Shown: one piece after another, positions 34,950 to 44,431 of the stretch | Layout: the number at the start of each line of letters is the position of its first letter | How positions within the stretch are numbered: the stretch's first letter is position 1 | DNA from: Novosphingobium cyanobacteriorum | Lineage (GTDB): Bacteria; Pseudomonadota; Alphaproteobacteria; Sphingomonadales; Sphingomonadaceae | NCBI RefSeq assembly: GCF_029436685.1 | Contig: NZ_JAROCY010000014.1 | Span: 62,001-126,000, forward strand | Reading direction: 5' to 3' | Length of the DNA: 64,000 nt | Position numbers and translations under genes: made by a program | Notes under the pieces: model-generated | What the model saw: only the letters and a program-made list of their open reading frames with translations | Told to the model about the DNA's origin: nothing | Database searches by the model: none

Positions 34950-35582
34950 GTGATCAAGCGGTGGCGGGCGGCGGCGATCGCCATGTCTACGATAGGCGCG
35001 CTGGGGCTGGCCCTGGGGCTGGCCGTGCCGGCGCAGGCGCAGTTCTCGGCCAGCTACAAGTTCCTCGAATCGGTGCGGAAAAAGGAAGGCGACAAGGTTA
35101 CCGACGCGCTCAACGAGCCGGGCAGCCAGATCGTCAACACCCGCGACGTGAGCACCGGGCAGAGCGCGCTGCACATCGTGACCGCGCGGCGCGACGTGAC
35201 GTGGATGCAGTTCCTGGTGGCCAAGGGCGCCAACGTGAACATCCGCGACAACAAGGGCATGACGCCGCTGGTGCTGGCGTGCCAGCTGGGCTTCATCGAG
35301 GGCGTGGACTTCCTGATCAGCGTGGGCGCGCGGGTGGACGAGCCCGACAACACCGGCGAGACGCCGCTGATCGGCGCGGTGCACAAGCGCGACCTGGCGC
35401 TGGTGCGGGCGCTGCTGAAGGCCGGGGCCAACCCCGACCGGCCGGACAATTCGGGGCGTTCGGCCCGCGATTACGCCAGGCTGGACAGCAGCGAGACGAT
35501 GCTGAACGAGATCGAGACCACGGCCAAGGCGCGCGCGGCCGGCGGCGGGGCCAAGAAGAGCTATGGACCGGCGATTCCATGA
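34950..35582 (+). CDS. Exported ankyrin-repeat protein
   Basis: A 210-residue protein with a signal peptide (cleavage near VPAQA about residue 30) and about three ankyrin repeats: TGQSALHIVTARRDVTWMQFLVAKGANVN, then KGMTPLVLACQLGF, then TGETPLIGAVHKRDLALVRALLKAGAN. The GTG at 34950 has a perfect AGGAGG 10 bases upstream, which decides the start. It overlaps the COQ9 gene by 4 bases. The binding partner in the periplasm is unknown. Confidence 0.87.
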   Translation: MIKRWRAAAIAMSTIGALGLALGLAVPAQAQFSASYKFLESVRKKEGDKVTDALNEPGSQIVNTRDVSTGQSALHIVTARRDVTWMQFLVAKGANVNIRDNKGMTPLVLACQLGFIEGVDFLISVGARVDEPDNTGETPLIGAVHKRDLALVRALLKAGANPDRPDNSGRSARDYARLDSSETMLNEIETTAKARAAGGGAKKSYGPAIP

Positions 35583-36232
35583 TGGATGACCTGACGATGG
35601 ACGAGCTGCGGCTCGACCTGGCGCCGCTGGTGGCGGAATCGGCGGTGTTCGACGGGTGGAGCGATGCGGCGGTGACGGCGGCGGCCGAGATTGCCGGCGT
35701 GGACCCGGCGGCGGCGCGCTTTGCCTTCCAGAACCGGCCGATGACGATGATCGCGGCGTGGATCGGCAGCATCGACCGCGCCATGGCGCAGGACCTGCCC
35801 GCCGAACGCATCGGCAACCTGCCGATCCGCGAGCGCATCCGCACGCTGGTGCAGTTCCGGCTGGACGCGCTGGCGGGCAAGGAAGAGGCGCTGCGCCGCG
35901 CGCTGATCGAGATGGCGCGCCCGCGCAACCTGGCCGAGACGGCGCGGCTGAGCTGGCGCAGCGCGGACCGGATGTGGCGGCTGGCGGGCGATGTGGCCAC
36001 CGACTACAACCACTATACCAAGCGCGCGACGCTGGCGGCGATCTATGCCGCGACGCTGGCCGCCTATGCCGAGGACCAGAGCGAGGACCATGCCGAGACG
36101 CGGGCGTTCCTTGACCGGCGGATCGAGAACGTGATGCAGTTCGAGAAGGCCAAGGCGCGGGTGATGAAGCCGCGCGACGAAACCTTCAGCGTGATGCGGC
36201 TGCTGGGGCGGTTGCGGTATCCGGCTTCTTGA
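35579..36232 (+). CDS. COQ9 family protein (ubiquinone biosynthesis)
   Basis: A 217-residue COQ9 homologue with the TetR-like helical start (LVAESAVFDGWSDAAVTAAAEIAGVD) and the C-terminal lipid-binding block around MWRLAGDVATDYNHYTKRATLAAIYAATL. COQ9 presents intermediates to COQ7 in ubiquinone synthesis and occurs in alphaproteobacteria and mitochondria. ATG 35579 overlaps the ankyrin gene stop; a second ATG lies at 35582. A hairpin follows the stop. Confidence 0.93.
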   Translation: MMDDLTMDELRLDLAPLVAESAVFDGWSDAAVTAAAEIAGVDPAAARFAFQNRPMTMIAAWIGSIDRAMAQDLPAERIGNLPIRERIRTLVQFRLDALAGKEEALRRALIEMARPRNLAETARLSWRSADRMWRLAGDVATDYNHYTKRATLAAIYAATLAAYAEDQSEDHAETRAFLDRRIENVMQFEKAKARVMKPRDETFSVMRLLGRLRYPAS

Positions 36233-36238
36233 TGGTGC

Positions 36239-36260
36239 GCCTTCCGCATCCGCGGAAGGC
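36239..36260 (+). terminator. Terminator-like hairpin after coq9
   Basis: GCCTTCCGC/GCGGAAGGC, a perfect 9-bp stem with tetraloop ATCC, 6 bases after the coq9 stop. Followed by TTCGG, not a T-run. Confidence 0.45.
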
Positions 36261-36263
36261 TTC

Positions 36264-36342
36264 GGCACCGGCCCGCTCCCCCGCCCGGCCACCCAGAGAC
36301 TACACCCCTTGGGGTGGCCAGGCGGGGGAGTGGGCCGGTGCC
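36264..36342. repeat. 79-base near-perfect hairpin
   Basis: Arms 36264-36294 and 36312-36342 are complementary at 29 of 31 positions around a 17-base loop. It lies immediately after the coq9 terminator hairpin and 28 bases before the Fur-like box of feoA. Confidence 0.7.
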
Positions 36343-36369
36343 GCCACCAGTCTTGATCTGGATCAACTA

Positions 36370-36386
36370 TTGCGAATGACTTGCAA
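36370..36386 (+). promoter_or_regulatory. Fur-box-like site before feoAB
   Basis: TTGCGAATGACTTGCAA is an inverted repeat with one mismatch (TTGCGA/TTGCAA) of the form seen in alphaproteobacterial Fur boxes. It directly precedes the feoAB genes, the expected target of iron-responsive repression. It abuts an ATG at 36387. Confidence 0.6.
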
Positions 36387-36416
36387 ATGCCTGCGGCCTA
36401 TGGCAGCGCGGAGGGC

Positions 36417-36668
36417 GTGACGCTTGACCAGATCCCCCTTGGCGTGCCGGCGCGGATTTCCGCGGTGGATTGGAGCGCACTGGTGCCAGAGGAAGCGCAG
36501 CGGCTGCGCGCGCTGGGGCTGGACGAAGGGGCGCGGGTGAAGCTTGCCTATCGCGGGGTGTTCATGGGGCGCGATCCGCTGGCGGTGGAGATCGGACGCA
36601 TGACCGTGGCGCTGCGCCGGGTCCACGCGCGGGCGATGACCGTGGCGCTGGAAGAGGTGGCGGCGTGA
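36417..36668 (+). CDS. feoA: Ferrous iron transport protein A
   Basis: A small SH3-like cytoplasmic protein that assists FeoB. From the GTG at 36417 it has 83 residues and begins TLDQIPLGVPARI, the normal start of the family, followed by RLRALGLDEGARVKLAYRGVF and MGRDPLAVEIGRMTVALRR. An ATG at 36387 would add ten residues but lies directly against the Fur-like box, so I prefer the GTG, although the GGAGGG in front of it is unusually close. The stop overlaps the feoB GTG. Confidence 0.88.
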   Translation: MTLDQIPLGVPARISAVDWSALVPEEAQRLRALGLDEGARVKLAYRGVFMGRDPLAVEIGRMTVALRRVHARAMTVALEEVAA

Positions 36669-38518
36669 GCCGTGGCCCCTGCGTTGCCGCGCTGGTCGGC
36701 AATCCGAACGCAGGCAAGAGCGCCCTGTTCAACGCGCTGACCGGCGCCCGGCAGAAGATCGCCAACTATCCGGGCGTGACCGTGGAGCGCAAGGCGGGGC
36801 GCATGCTGCTGCCCAATGGCGAGCCGGTGGAACTGGTCGACCTGCCGGGCTCCTATGGCCTCGACGCGACGAGCCCGGACGAGGAAGTGACCCGCAAGGT
36901 CATCATGGGCGAGCAGCACGGGCAGGCGCAGCCCGACGTGCTGGTGATCGTGCTCGATTCGTCGAACCTGGAACAGCATCTGGTGTTCGCGCAGGAAGTG
37001 CTGGAGCTGGGCCGCCCGACAGTGGTGGCGCTGAACATGGTGGACCTGGCCGAGCGCGACGGACTGGTGATCGACGCCAGGGCGCTGCAGAACGCGCTGG
37101 GCGTGCCGGTGATCCCCACGGTGGCGGTGCGCCGGCGCGGGCTGGACGAACTGGCGCAGGCAGTGGCCGAGGCGCGCGACCGCGTGAGCGAGACGGCACC
37201 GGTCCATCGCCCGCACGTGACCCTGCCCGAGCGGCGCCTGCTGGCGCACGAGATGGCGCACGGGGCGATCCTTTCCGAGACGGCCAGGCACCGCATCCAC
37301 GCGCGGATGGACAAGGTGCTGCTGCACCCGTGGGCCGGGCCGCCGATCCTGTTTGCGCTGCTGTTCGTGGTGTTCCAGGCGGTGTTCAGCTGGGCTGCGC
37401 CATTCCAGGATGCGCTGGATGGCCTTGCCGGATCGCTGGGCGACCTGGTGAAGACGGAGATGGCGCCTTCACTGCTGCGCGACCTGCTGACCGACGGGGT
37501 GATTGCGGGCGTGGGGGCGGTGGTGGTGTTCCTGCCGCAGATCCTGATCCTGTTCTTCTTCATCCTGACGATGGAGGCGACCGGATACATGGCGCGCGCC
37601 GCGTTCCTGATGGACCGGCTGATGGCGGGCGTGGGCCTTTCGGGGCGCAGCTTCATCCCGCTGCTGTCCAGCTTTGCCTGTGCGGTTCCGGGAATCATGT
37701 CCACCCGCAGCATCACCGACCCCAAGGACCGGCTGACCACGATCCTGATCGCGCCGTTGATGACCTGTTCGGCGCGGCTGCCGGTCTATGCCGTGATCAT
37801 CGCGGCGTTCATTCCCAACCGGCAGGTGGGCCTTGTGGGCTTGCAGGGACTGGTGCTGTTCGCGCTGTATGTGGTGGGCATCGTGGGCGCGATGGCGGTG
37901 GCGCTGGTGCTGCGCCGGAGCGTGACCAGGGGCGCGGCTTCGGGTTTCATCATGGAGCTGCCCAAGTACCAGCTGCCCACGGTGAAGGACCTGGCGCTCG
38001 GCCTGTTCCAGCGGGCGTGGGTGTTCCTGCGGCGCGCGGGCACGATGATCTTTACGGTGACGGTGGCGCTGTGGATCCTGCTGAACTTCCCCCGTGCGGA
38101 AGCCGGGCAGGACCAGGTCAACGCCTCGATCGCAGGGCACATTGCCAACGGGCTGGCCGTGGTGGTGGAGCCGATCGGCTTCAACCGCGACATCGCGCTG
38201 GCGCTGATCCCGGCGATGGCCGCGCGCGAGGTGGCGGTAAGTTCACTGGCGACGACCTATGCCGTGGGCGCGGGCGACGATGCGACGCAGGCAAAGGGGC
38301 TGGCCGACCAGCTGAAGAGCCAGTGGAGCCTGGCCACGGCGCTGGCGTTTCTGGCATGGTTCGTGTTTGCGCCGCAGTGCATGTCCACCATCGCGGTGAC
38401 GCGGCGCGAGACCAACGGCTGGAAATGGCCGGGCTTCATGCTGGGGTATCTGTTCGCACTGGCGTACCTGTTCGCCGGCGCGACCTATTGGACCGCCGTG
38501 GCCTTGGGGCTGGGGTAG
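36665..38518 (+). CDS. feoB: Ferrous iron transporter FeoB
   Basis: A 617-residue Fe2+ permease of the inner membrane. The N-terminal G domain has G1 GNPNAGKSALFN, the NYPGVTVE switch, G3 DLPGSYG and G4 NMVD. The core has Gate motifs with the conserved cysteine in SSFACAVPGIMSTR, and the C-terminal helices carry AREVAVSSLATTY. GTG start overlaps the feoA stop (GTGA). The length is a little short of E. coli FeoB but normal for alphaproteobacteria. Confidence 0.95.
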   Translation: MSRGPCVAALVGNPNAGKSALFNALTGARQKIANYPGVTVERKAGRMLLPNGEPVELVDLPGSYGLDATSPDEEVTRKVIMGEQHGQAQPDVLVIVLDSSNLEQHLVFAQEVLELGRPTVVALNMVDLAERDGLVIDARALQNALGVPVIPTVAVRRRGLDELAQAVAEARDRVSETAPVHRPHVTLPERRLLAHEMAHGAILSETARHRIHARMDKVLLHPWAGPPILFALLFVVFQAVFSWAAPFQDALDGLAGSLGDLVKTEMAPSLLRDLLTDGVIAGVGAVVVFLPQILILFFFILTMEATGYMARAAFLMDRLMAGVGLSGRSFIPLLSSFACAVPGIMSTRSITDPKDRLTTILIAPLMTCSARLPVYAVIIAAFIPNRQVGLVGLQGLVLFALYVVGIVGAMAVALVLRRSVTRGAASGFIMELPKYQLPTVKDLALGLFQRAWVFLRRAGTMIFTVTVALWILLNFPRAEAGQDQVNASIAGHIANGLAVVVEPIGFNRDIALALIPAMAAREVAVSSLATTYAVGAGDDATQAKGLADQLKSQWSLATALAFLAWFVFAPQCMSTIAVTRRETNGWKWPGFMLGYLFALAYLFAGATYWTAVALGLG

Positions 38519-38528
38519 CGCCTAGGAT

Positions 38529-38697
38529 TTTCGCGCAAAGACGCGAAGACGCGAAGAATTGGGTTCGCGCAGAGATCGCAAGGAGCGCAGAGAAGCATGA
38601 AGGCGGCTGCGCCGCAGGCTCTTGGTCTCTCTGCGTCCTCTGCGCACTCTGCGCGAACTATTTCCTTTCCTTTGCGTCTTCGCGTCTTTGCGCGAAA
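38529..38697. repeat. CGCAGAG-type hairpin repeat, copy 2
   Basis: Outer arms begin TTTCGCGCAAAGACGCGAAG and end in its inverse near 38697; an inner pair of CGCAGAG-rich arms (GTTCGCGCAGAG ... CTCTGCGCGAAC) is nested inside. It fills most of the feoB-ssb gap. Confidence 0.6.
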
Positions 38698-38803
38698 CCA
38701 CAAAAACCGCGCAGCAAACGTGGGAAAACTCGGCCGAGCGGACTCGCGCGGCGCGTTGGGCTTGGGCTACCCAGCGGGCACGCAATCCAAGGGATATGAT
38801 TCG

Positions 38804-39373
38804 ATGGCAGGCAGCGTCAACAAGGTCATTCTGGTCGGCAATCTCGGTGCCGATCCGGAAGTGAAAAGCTTCCAGAACGGCGGGCGCATCTGCAACCTGC
38901 GCATCGCCACCAGCGAGAACTGGAAGGACCGCGCCACCGGCGAGCGCAAGGAGCGCACCGAGTGGCACACCGTGGTGATCCAGTCAGAAGGGCTGGTGGG
39001 CGTGGCCGAGCGCTTTCTGAAGAAGGGCAGCAAGGTCTACATCGAAGGGTCGTTGCGCACCCGCAAGTGGCAGGACCAGAGCGGCAATGACCGCTACACC
39101 ACCGAGATCAGCATCGGCATGAACGGCGTGCTGACCATGCTCGACGGCGCACCCGGCGGCGGCCAGGGCGGTGGCATGGGTGGCGGGGGCCGTTCGGGCG
39201 GCTTCGAGGGCGGCTCGGCCGGCGGTTATGGCGGCGGTTCGCGCGGTGGCGCGCAGGGTGGCGGCTGGAACCAGGGCGGCGGCGGATCGTCGGGCGGCGG
39301 CTTTGGCGGCGGTTCGGCCGGTGGCTCTGGCGGTGGCTTTGGCGACGATCTGGACGACGATATTCCGTTCTGA
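38804..39373 (+). CDS. ssb: Single-stranded DNA-binding protein
   Basis: A 189-residue SSB. The OB fold begins [20 protein letters not shown] and includes [10 protein letters not shown] and EWHTVVI. A long Gly/Ser-rich linker (about residues 120-178) precedes the acidic protein-interaction tip DDLDDDIPF. The ATG at 38804 is the normal family start; the frame is open upstream through the hairpin repeat, which is rejected. It binds ssDNA in replication and repair. Confidence 0.95.
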   Translation: MAGSVNKVILVGNLGADPEVKSFQNGGRICNLRIATSENWKDRATGERKERTEWHTVVIQSEGLVGVAERFLKKGSKVYIEGSLRTRKWQDQSGNDRYTTEISIGMNGVLTMLDGAPGGGQGGGMGGGGRSGGFEGGSAGGYGGGSRGGAQGGGWNQGGGGSSGGGFGGGSAGGSGGGFGDDLDDDIPF

Positions 39374-39404
39374 TCGGGCTCTTGGCATCTGATCTGGAAG
39401 AATT

Positions 39405-39520
39405 TGCGCGCAGAGAGCGCAGAGGGCGCAGAGAGAATGAGAAAGTGGAGAGAGGGCCTGCGGCGCGGGCTTCCTTCGACCTTCTTTCTTCTCCGTGATC
39501 TCTGCGGGCTCTGCGCGACA
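39405..39520. repeat. CGCAGAG-type hairpin repeat, copy 3
   Basis: Left part GCGCGCAGAGAGCGCAGAG and right part CTCTGCGGGCTCTGCGCG are imperfect inverted copies separated by about 60 bases, between the convergent ssb and queE genes. Confidence 0.5.
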
Positions 39521-39565
39521 TGATTCTGGAGCGGCTTGCGGCCTAGCCGCAGTTGGACGGGGGGA

Positions 39566-40309
39566 TCAGGTGCCGCGCGTGTCGCCGTAGAGGTGGATGT
39601 GCAGGCGGTCGGTGAAGCGCCATTGGCGGGTCAGCGCGGCGTCTGACAGCCAGCGGGAGCGGGTGCGCAGGGTCTGGCTGTCGATGCCTTCGGGCATGAC
39701 GAAGAGGCGTTCGCCGGGGATGGCGTAGAGCGCCTCCAGCGCTTCGATTTCGGCGAGGTCTTCAGGGTTCGCGACCACGAACTTGAAGAAGGCGCGCGGG
39801 TCCTGCGCCCAAGCGGACAGGCGCTCGGGGATCAGGGCGAGGTCGGCCGGGTTGCCCGAATGCGCCAGCTTGGGGCTGACGTTGTATTGATCGACCAGCG
39901 GATCGAGCGACGCGTGGGGCGCGACGCTGCCGTTGGTCTCGATCTCCACGTGCAGGCCGGGGCGCCCGGCCTTGAGCAGCGTGACGAGGCGGGCCAGCGC
40001 CGCGCCCTGCAGCAGCGGTTCGCCACCGGTGATGACGAGGCGATCCTGCGGGAAGGCGAGCAGGCGGGCGGCGACGTCTTGTTCGCTGAGCGTCAGCTGG
40101 TTGGCGCTGCGTTCGAAGGCCGTGTCATCGCGGTGCGGGCGGTTGTCGCCGGTGAAGCGCCAGGTGTAGGCGGTATCGCACCAGCGGCAGGCGAGATTGC
40201 AGCGCGACAGGCGCACGAACAGGCTGGGCCGGCCGAGCGAGGGCCCTTCGCCCTGGAGCGAGGCGAAGATTTCGGGTTCGCCCGGGGTGGTGGTGGCGAG
40301 AGTCAGCAC
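39566..40309 (-). CDS. queE: 7-carboxy-7-deazaguanine synthase
   Basis: Radical-SAM enzyme of 247 residues in the queuosine precursor route. The cluster motif is C-N-L-A-C-R-W-C (CX3CX2C) after EIFASLQGEGPSLGRPSLFVRLSRCNL, with the GGEP motif in VITGGEPLL and the substrate block SPKLAHSG. It converts 6-carboxytetrahydropterin to CDG. Other que genes are not in the window. Length and motifs are typical. Confidence 0.94.
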   Translation of the reverse strand: MLTLATTTPGEPEIFASLQGEGPSLGRPSLFVRLSRCNLACRWCDTAYTWRFTGDNRPHRDDTAFERSANQLTLSEQDVAARLLAFPQDRLVITGGEPLLQGAALARLVTLLKAGRPGLHVEIETNGSVAPHASLDPLVDQYNVSPKLAHSGNPADLALIPERLSAWAQDPRAFFKFVVANPEDLAEIEALEALYAIPGERLFVMPEGIDSQTLRTRSRWLSDAALTRQWRFTDRLHIHLYGDTRGT

Positions 40310-40317
40310 GCCTGATC

Positions 40318-40430
40318 CCCACCCGTTGGGGGAGGGAGACCGCCGCAGGCGAGGGAGGGGGGCTTGCGCAGCGCGCTGCCCCCTCCGTCAGCCCTGCGGG
40401 CTGCCACCTCCCCCAGAGGGGTAGGAGCTG
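40318..40430. repeat. Large GC-rich hairpin repeat
   Basis: Nested imperfect inverted repeats: outer CCCACCC...GGGGGAGG against CCTCCCCC...GGGGTAGG, inner GCCGCAGGCGAGGGAGGGG against CCCCTCC...CCCTGCGGGC. It occupies the gap between queE and valS. Confidence 0.5.
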
Positions 40431-40442
40431 ACGGCTGCGTTT

Positions 40443-43172
40443 TCACCCCAACCGCGCCAGCGCGGCGGCGAGGCGGGTGGCTTCGGCGCTATGGTGGGAG
40501 TGGTCGGCGCGGGCCTTTTCGACCGCTTCGGGCTTGGCCTTTTCGACGAAGGCGGGGTTGTTCAGCCGGCCTTCGAGGCTCTTGGCTTCCTTCTGCGACG
40601 CGGCGAGCGCCTTTTCCAGGCGGGCCTTTTCGGCGGCGATGTCGATCACGCCTTCGAGCGGCACGACGATGTTGGCGTCGCCTGCGCCCACCTGCATCGC
40701 GGCGCCGGCGGGGGCCGCTTCGAAGCGGATGCCGTTGAGGCGGGCGAGGCGTTCGATCGCGGCGGGGTTCGCTTCGATGATCGCGCGCGTGGCGGGGCTG
40801 GGATCGGGCAGGAAGGCATCAAGCTTCGCGCCCGGCGCGATGCCGAGTTCGTTCTTGGCGGTGCGCATGTTGGAGACGAGCGCGATCAGCCATTCCACCT
40901 CACGCTTGGCGGCGGGATCGACCGCAGCGGCCGGGGCGGGCCATTGCGCAACGATCAATTCCTGATCGCGGGTGCCGAGCGCGTGCCACAGCTCTTCGGT
41001 GACGAAGGGCATGAAGGGGTGGAGCATGACGAGGATCTGGTCGAGCACCCAGCCGGCGACCGCCTTGGTTTCGGCGTCGAAGTTGCCCTTGATCAGCTCG
41101 ATGTACCAGTCGCAGAACTGGTCCCAGACGAAGTGGTAGATGGCGTTGGCCGCGGCGTCGAAGCGCAGGTCGGCCATGGCCTGGTCGAGCGCGGCGACGG
41201 TTTCCACCACCTCGCCGATGATCCACTTGTTGACCGCGCTGGTGGCGGCGGGTGCGGCCACCGAGGTGCTGCCGGCGATGCCGTTGGACTGGCAGAAGCG
41301 CGCGGCGTTCCACAGCTTGGTGGCGAAGTTGCGGTATCCTTCGACGCGGCGTTCATCCATCTTCACGTCGCGGCCCTGGCTTTCCATGGCGCACATGAAG
41401 AAGCGCAGCGCATCGGCGCCGTACTGGTCGATCAGGCCCAGCGGATCGACCACGTTGCCCTTGGACTTGGACATCTTCTGCCCATCCGCCGCGCGGACGA
41501 GGCCATGGAGGTAGAGCCGCTTCCACGGCACATACTCTGACATGGGACGGCCTTCGGCGGCTGGCTTCATGAAATGCATGCCCTGCATGGCCATGCGCGC
41601 ATCCCAGAAGAACAGGATGTCAAAGCCCGAGACGAGCAGGTCATTGGGGTAGTGCTTCTTGAGCAGCGGCGCGTCCTCATCCGGCCAGCCGAGCGTAGCG
41701 AAAGGCCAGAGGGCAGAGGAGAACCAGGTGTCGAGGACGTCCTCGTCGCGGGTGAGGGCCTTGTTGCCGGCCAGCGCCTGCGCCTCTTCCTCGGTCTCGG
41801 CCACGTAGACGCTGCCGTCCTCGGCATACCACGCCGGAATTCGATGCCCCCACCACAGCTGGCGGCTGACGCACCAGGGCTGGATGTTTTCCATCCAGTT
41901 GAAGAAGGTCTTTTCCCAGGTCTTGGGCACGATTTCGATCGCGCCGGAGCGCACCGCTTCCATCGGGGGCTTGGCCAGGGTTTCGGCGTCAACGTACCAC
42001 TGGTCGGTCAGCCAGGGTTCGATCACCACGCCGCCGCGGTCGCCATAGGGCGTCTGGATGGTGCGCGGTTCGAAATCGGCGGAGACTTCGTTGCCTTCCT
42101 TGTCCTTGGCCAGGTGCGGGATGAGGAAGCCGGCTTTCTTCATGCGCTCCACGACGAGCTTGCGCGCATCGAAGCGGTCGAGCCCCAGAAATTCGGCCGG
42201 GACGAGGCCGTCGGCGGTCTGCACGACCTTTGCTTCGGCGTCGAACATGTTGAGCATGTCGGCGGCCTTGATCCCGGCGCGCTTGCCCACTTCGAAGTCG
42301 TTGAAATCATGCCCCGGCGTGATCTTCACCGCGCCGCTGCCAAGTTCCGGATCGGCGTGTTCATCGGCCACCACCTTGAACCGGCGGCCGGTGAGCGGCT
42401 GGAGGATCTCCTTGCCGATGACCGACTTGTAACGCTCGTCCTCCGGGTGGACGGCCACGGCCATGTCGGCCAGCATCGTTTCGGGGCGCGTGGTGGCGAC
42501 CTCGATGTAATCAAGGCCGTCCGCACGCGTCACGCCATCGGCCAGCGGGTACTTGAAGTGCCAGAAGCCGCCCTGCGTCTCGCGCGTTTCCACCTCAAGG
42601 TCGGAGATCGCGGTCTTGAGCTTGGGGTCCCAGTTCACCAGCCGCTTGTCGCGGTAGATCAGGCCCTGGTTGTAGAGGTCGACGAAGACCTTCACCACCG
42701 CCCTGGTGAAGTGCGGGTCCATGGTGAACTGTTCTCTGGACCAGTCCATCGAGCAGCCGAGGCGGCGGAGCTGGCGGGTGATCTGGCCGCCGGATTCGGC
42801 CTTCCATTCCCACACCTTGTCGATGAAGGCCTCACGCGAATAGTTGGTGCGCTTGTCCTGCTTCGCCTCCATCTGGCGTTCGACCACCATCTGCGTGGCG
42901 ATGCCGGCGTGGTCGGTGCCGACCACCCACAGCGCGTCCTTGCCGCGCAGGCGTTCGTAGCGGATGACCACGTCCTGCAGCGTGTTGTCGAGCGCGTGGC
43001 CGATGTGGAGACTGCCGGTGACGTTAGGCGGCGGGTTCACGATGGTGAAGGGCTGCGCGTCCGGGCGTTCGGGGCGGAACAGGCCGTTGCTTTCCCAATG
43101 CGCGTACCAGCGCGCCTCGATCGCGGCGGGTTCGAAGGTCTTGGCAAGTTCTGCAGGATTCTGGTCGGTCAT
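40443..43172 (-). CDS. valS: Valyl-tRNA synthetase
   Basis: Class I aminoacyl-tRNA synthetase of 909 residues. HIGH signature in [16 protein letters not shown] in [14 protein letters not shown], an editing domain containing [19 protein letters not shown], and a C-terminal helical region with a coiled-coil arm ([19 protein letters not shown]). ATG 43172 (MTDQNPAEL) is the natural start; the frame continues upstream without family sequence. Divergent from the mla operon. Confidence 0.97.
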   Translation of the reverse strand: MTDQNPAELAKTFEPAAIEARWYAHWESNGLFRPERPDAQPFTIVNPPPNVTGSLHIGHALDNTLQDVVIRYERLRGKDALWVVGTDHAGIATQMVVERQMEAKQDKRTNYSREAFIDKVWEWKAESGGQITRQLRRLGCSMDWSREQFTMDPHFTRAVVKVFVDLYNQGLIYRDKRLVNWDPKLKTAISDLEVETRETQGGFWHFKYPLADGVTRADGLDYIEVATTRPETMLADMAVAVHPEDERYKSVIGKEILQPLTGRRFKVVADEHADPELGSGAVKITPGHDFNDFEVGKRAGIKAADMLNMFDAEAKVVQTADGLVPAEFLGLDRFDARKLVVERMKKAGFLIPHLAKDKEGNEVSADFEPRTIQTPYGDRGGVVIEPWLTDQWYVDAETLAKPPMEAVRSGAIEIVPKTWEKTFFNWMENIQPWCVSRQLWWGHRIPAWYAEDGSVYVAETEEEAQALAGNKALTRDEDVLDTWFSSALWPFATLGWPDEDAPLLKKHYPNDLLVSGFDILFFWDARMAMQGMHFMKPAAEGRPMSEYVPWKRLYLHGLVRAADGQKMSKSKGNVVDPLGLIDQYGADALRFFMCAMESQGRDVKMDERRVEGYRNFATKLWNAARFCQSNGIAGSTSVAAPAATSAVNKWIIGEVVETVAALDQAMADLRFDAAANAIYHFVWDQFCDWYIELIKGNFDAETKAVAGWVLDQILVMLHPFMPFVTEELWHALGTRDQELIVAQWPAPAAAVDPAAKREVEWLIALVSNMRTAKNELGIAPGAKLDAFLPDPSPATRAIIEANPAAIERLARLNGIRFEAAPAGAAMQVGAGDANIVVPLEGVIDIAAEKARLEKALAASQKEAKSLEGRLNNPAFVEKAKPEAVEKARADHSHHSAEATRLAAALARLG

Positions 43173-43330
43173 GGCGGCGGGCCATGCCATTTGCACGAAG
43201 AGGCCGCAACCATTAGAGGGATTCGGCATTTGCGGGCTTCGGGTTCCGGGATACTTACGGCGGGGTCGTGCGTTACGCCGCACGCCATGCACTTGTCGCC
43301 CCGCCCTTTATACCGCATGAAGCGGGCCTG

Positions 43331-44431
43331 ATGCGGGCACAGGCGGATTTCACCCTCGATGGCGGCACGCTGGCGTTCAGCGGGCCGATGACCGTAGCCT
43401 CGCTGGGTCCGGTCGATTCCCGGCTGCGCGCGATTGCCGAACCGGTCGACCGGATCGACCTGGGCAATGTGACGCGGATCGACACGGTGGGCGCGTGGAC
43501 CGCATGGCACCTGTCGCAGCGGCTGGACGCGAAAGTGGTTTCCTGCAGCCCCGAGGCGGAGCGCCTGATCGCCGCGATCAGCAAGGCTGACGACAACCGC
43601 GTGCCGGTGGAAGCGCCGCGCCTGCCGGTGCTGGAACGCGTGCCCGCGCAGATCGGCGACACGATGATCGGGCTGGGCCATGGCGCCCTGCAGGTGCTGG
43701 GCTTCCTGGGCCAGACGGTGCAGTCGCTGGGCCAGCTGATCGCCCATCCCGGCCGTTTCCGGGCCAAGGCGCTGGTCCACCAGATGGAACTGGTGGGGGT
43801 GAACGCGCTGGGCATCATCGGGCTGATGAGCTTCCTGGTGGGCATCGTGATCGCGCAGCAGGGCGCGGTGCAGCTGCGCCAGTTCGGCGCGGAGATCTAT
43901 ACCGTCAACCTCGTCGGGCGGCTGACGCTGCGCGAGCTGGGCATCCTGATGACCGCGATCATGGTGGCTGGACGATCGGGCAGCGCCTTTTCGGCGCAGC
44001 TGGGCACGATGAAGCTGACCGAGGAAGTGGACGCGATGCGCACCATCGGCGTCAGCCCGATGGAAGCGCTGGTTCTGCCGCGCATCCTGGCGACGATGCT
44101 GATGATGCCGCTGCTGGGGATCTATTCGGCGGCGCTGGGCATCGTTGGCGGCGCGTTCCTCGCCTCGCTCACGCTTGGCATCCCGTTCCTCACCTTCCTT
44201 TCGCGCATACAGGAGGTGGTGCCGCTGCACGATGTGTGGGTGGGGCTGCTGAAAGGGCCGGTGTTCGGCCTGATCGTGTCGGTGGCGGGCTGTTACCAGG
44301 GCATGCAGGTGAAGGCCAATGCCGAGGAAGTGGGCACCCGCACCACATCGGCAGTTGTCATGGCGATCTTCATGGTGATCGTGCTCGACGCGTTCTTCGC
44401 GATCTTCTTTACCGAGATCGGCTGGGGCTGA
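43331..44431 (+). CDS. mlaE: Phospholipid-transport ABC permease MlaE with N-terminal STAS-like domain
   Basis: A 366-residue inner-membrane permease for retrograde or anterograde phospholipid transport. The first ~95 residues resemble an MlaB/STAS domain (GGTLAFSGPMTVASLG...RIDLGNVTRIDTVGAW). The permease domain has the family helices LVGVNALGIIGLMSFLVGIVIAQQGA, the block ELGILMTAIMVAGRSGSAFSAQLGTMK and EEVDAMRTIGVSP. ATG 43331 starts at the STAS-like domain. It overlaps mlaF by one base (TGATG). Confidence 0.92.
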   Translation: MRAQADFTLDGGTLAFSGPMTVASLGPVDSRLRAIAEPVDRIDLGNVTRIDTVGAWTAWHLSQRLDAKVVSCSPEAERLIAAISKADDNRVPVEAPRLPVLERVPAQIGDTMIGLGHGALQVLGFLGQTVQSLGQLIAHPGRFRAKALVHQMELVGVNALGIIGLMSFLVGIVIAQQGAVQLRQFGAEIYTVNLVGRLTLRELGILMTAIMVAGRSGSAFSAQLGTMKLTEEVDAMRTIGVSPMEALVLPRILATMLMMPLLGIYSAALGIVGGAFLASLTLGIPFLTFLSRIQEVVPLHDVWVGLLKGPVFGLIVSVAGCYQGMQVKANAEEVGTRTTSAVVMAIFMVIVLDAFFAIFFTEIGWG

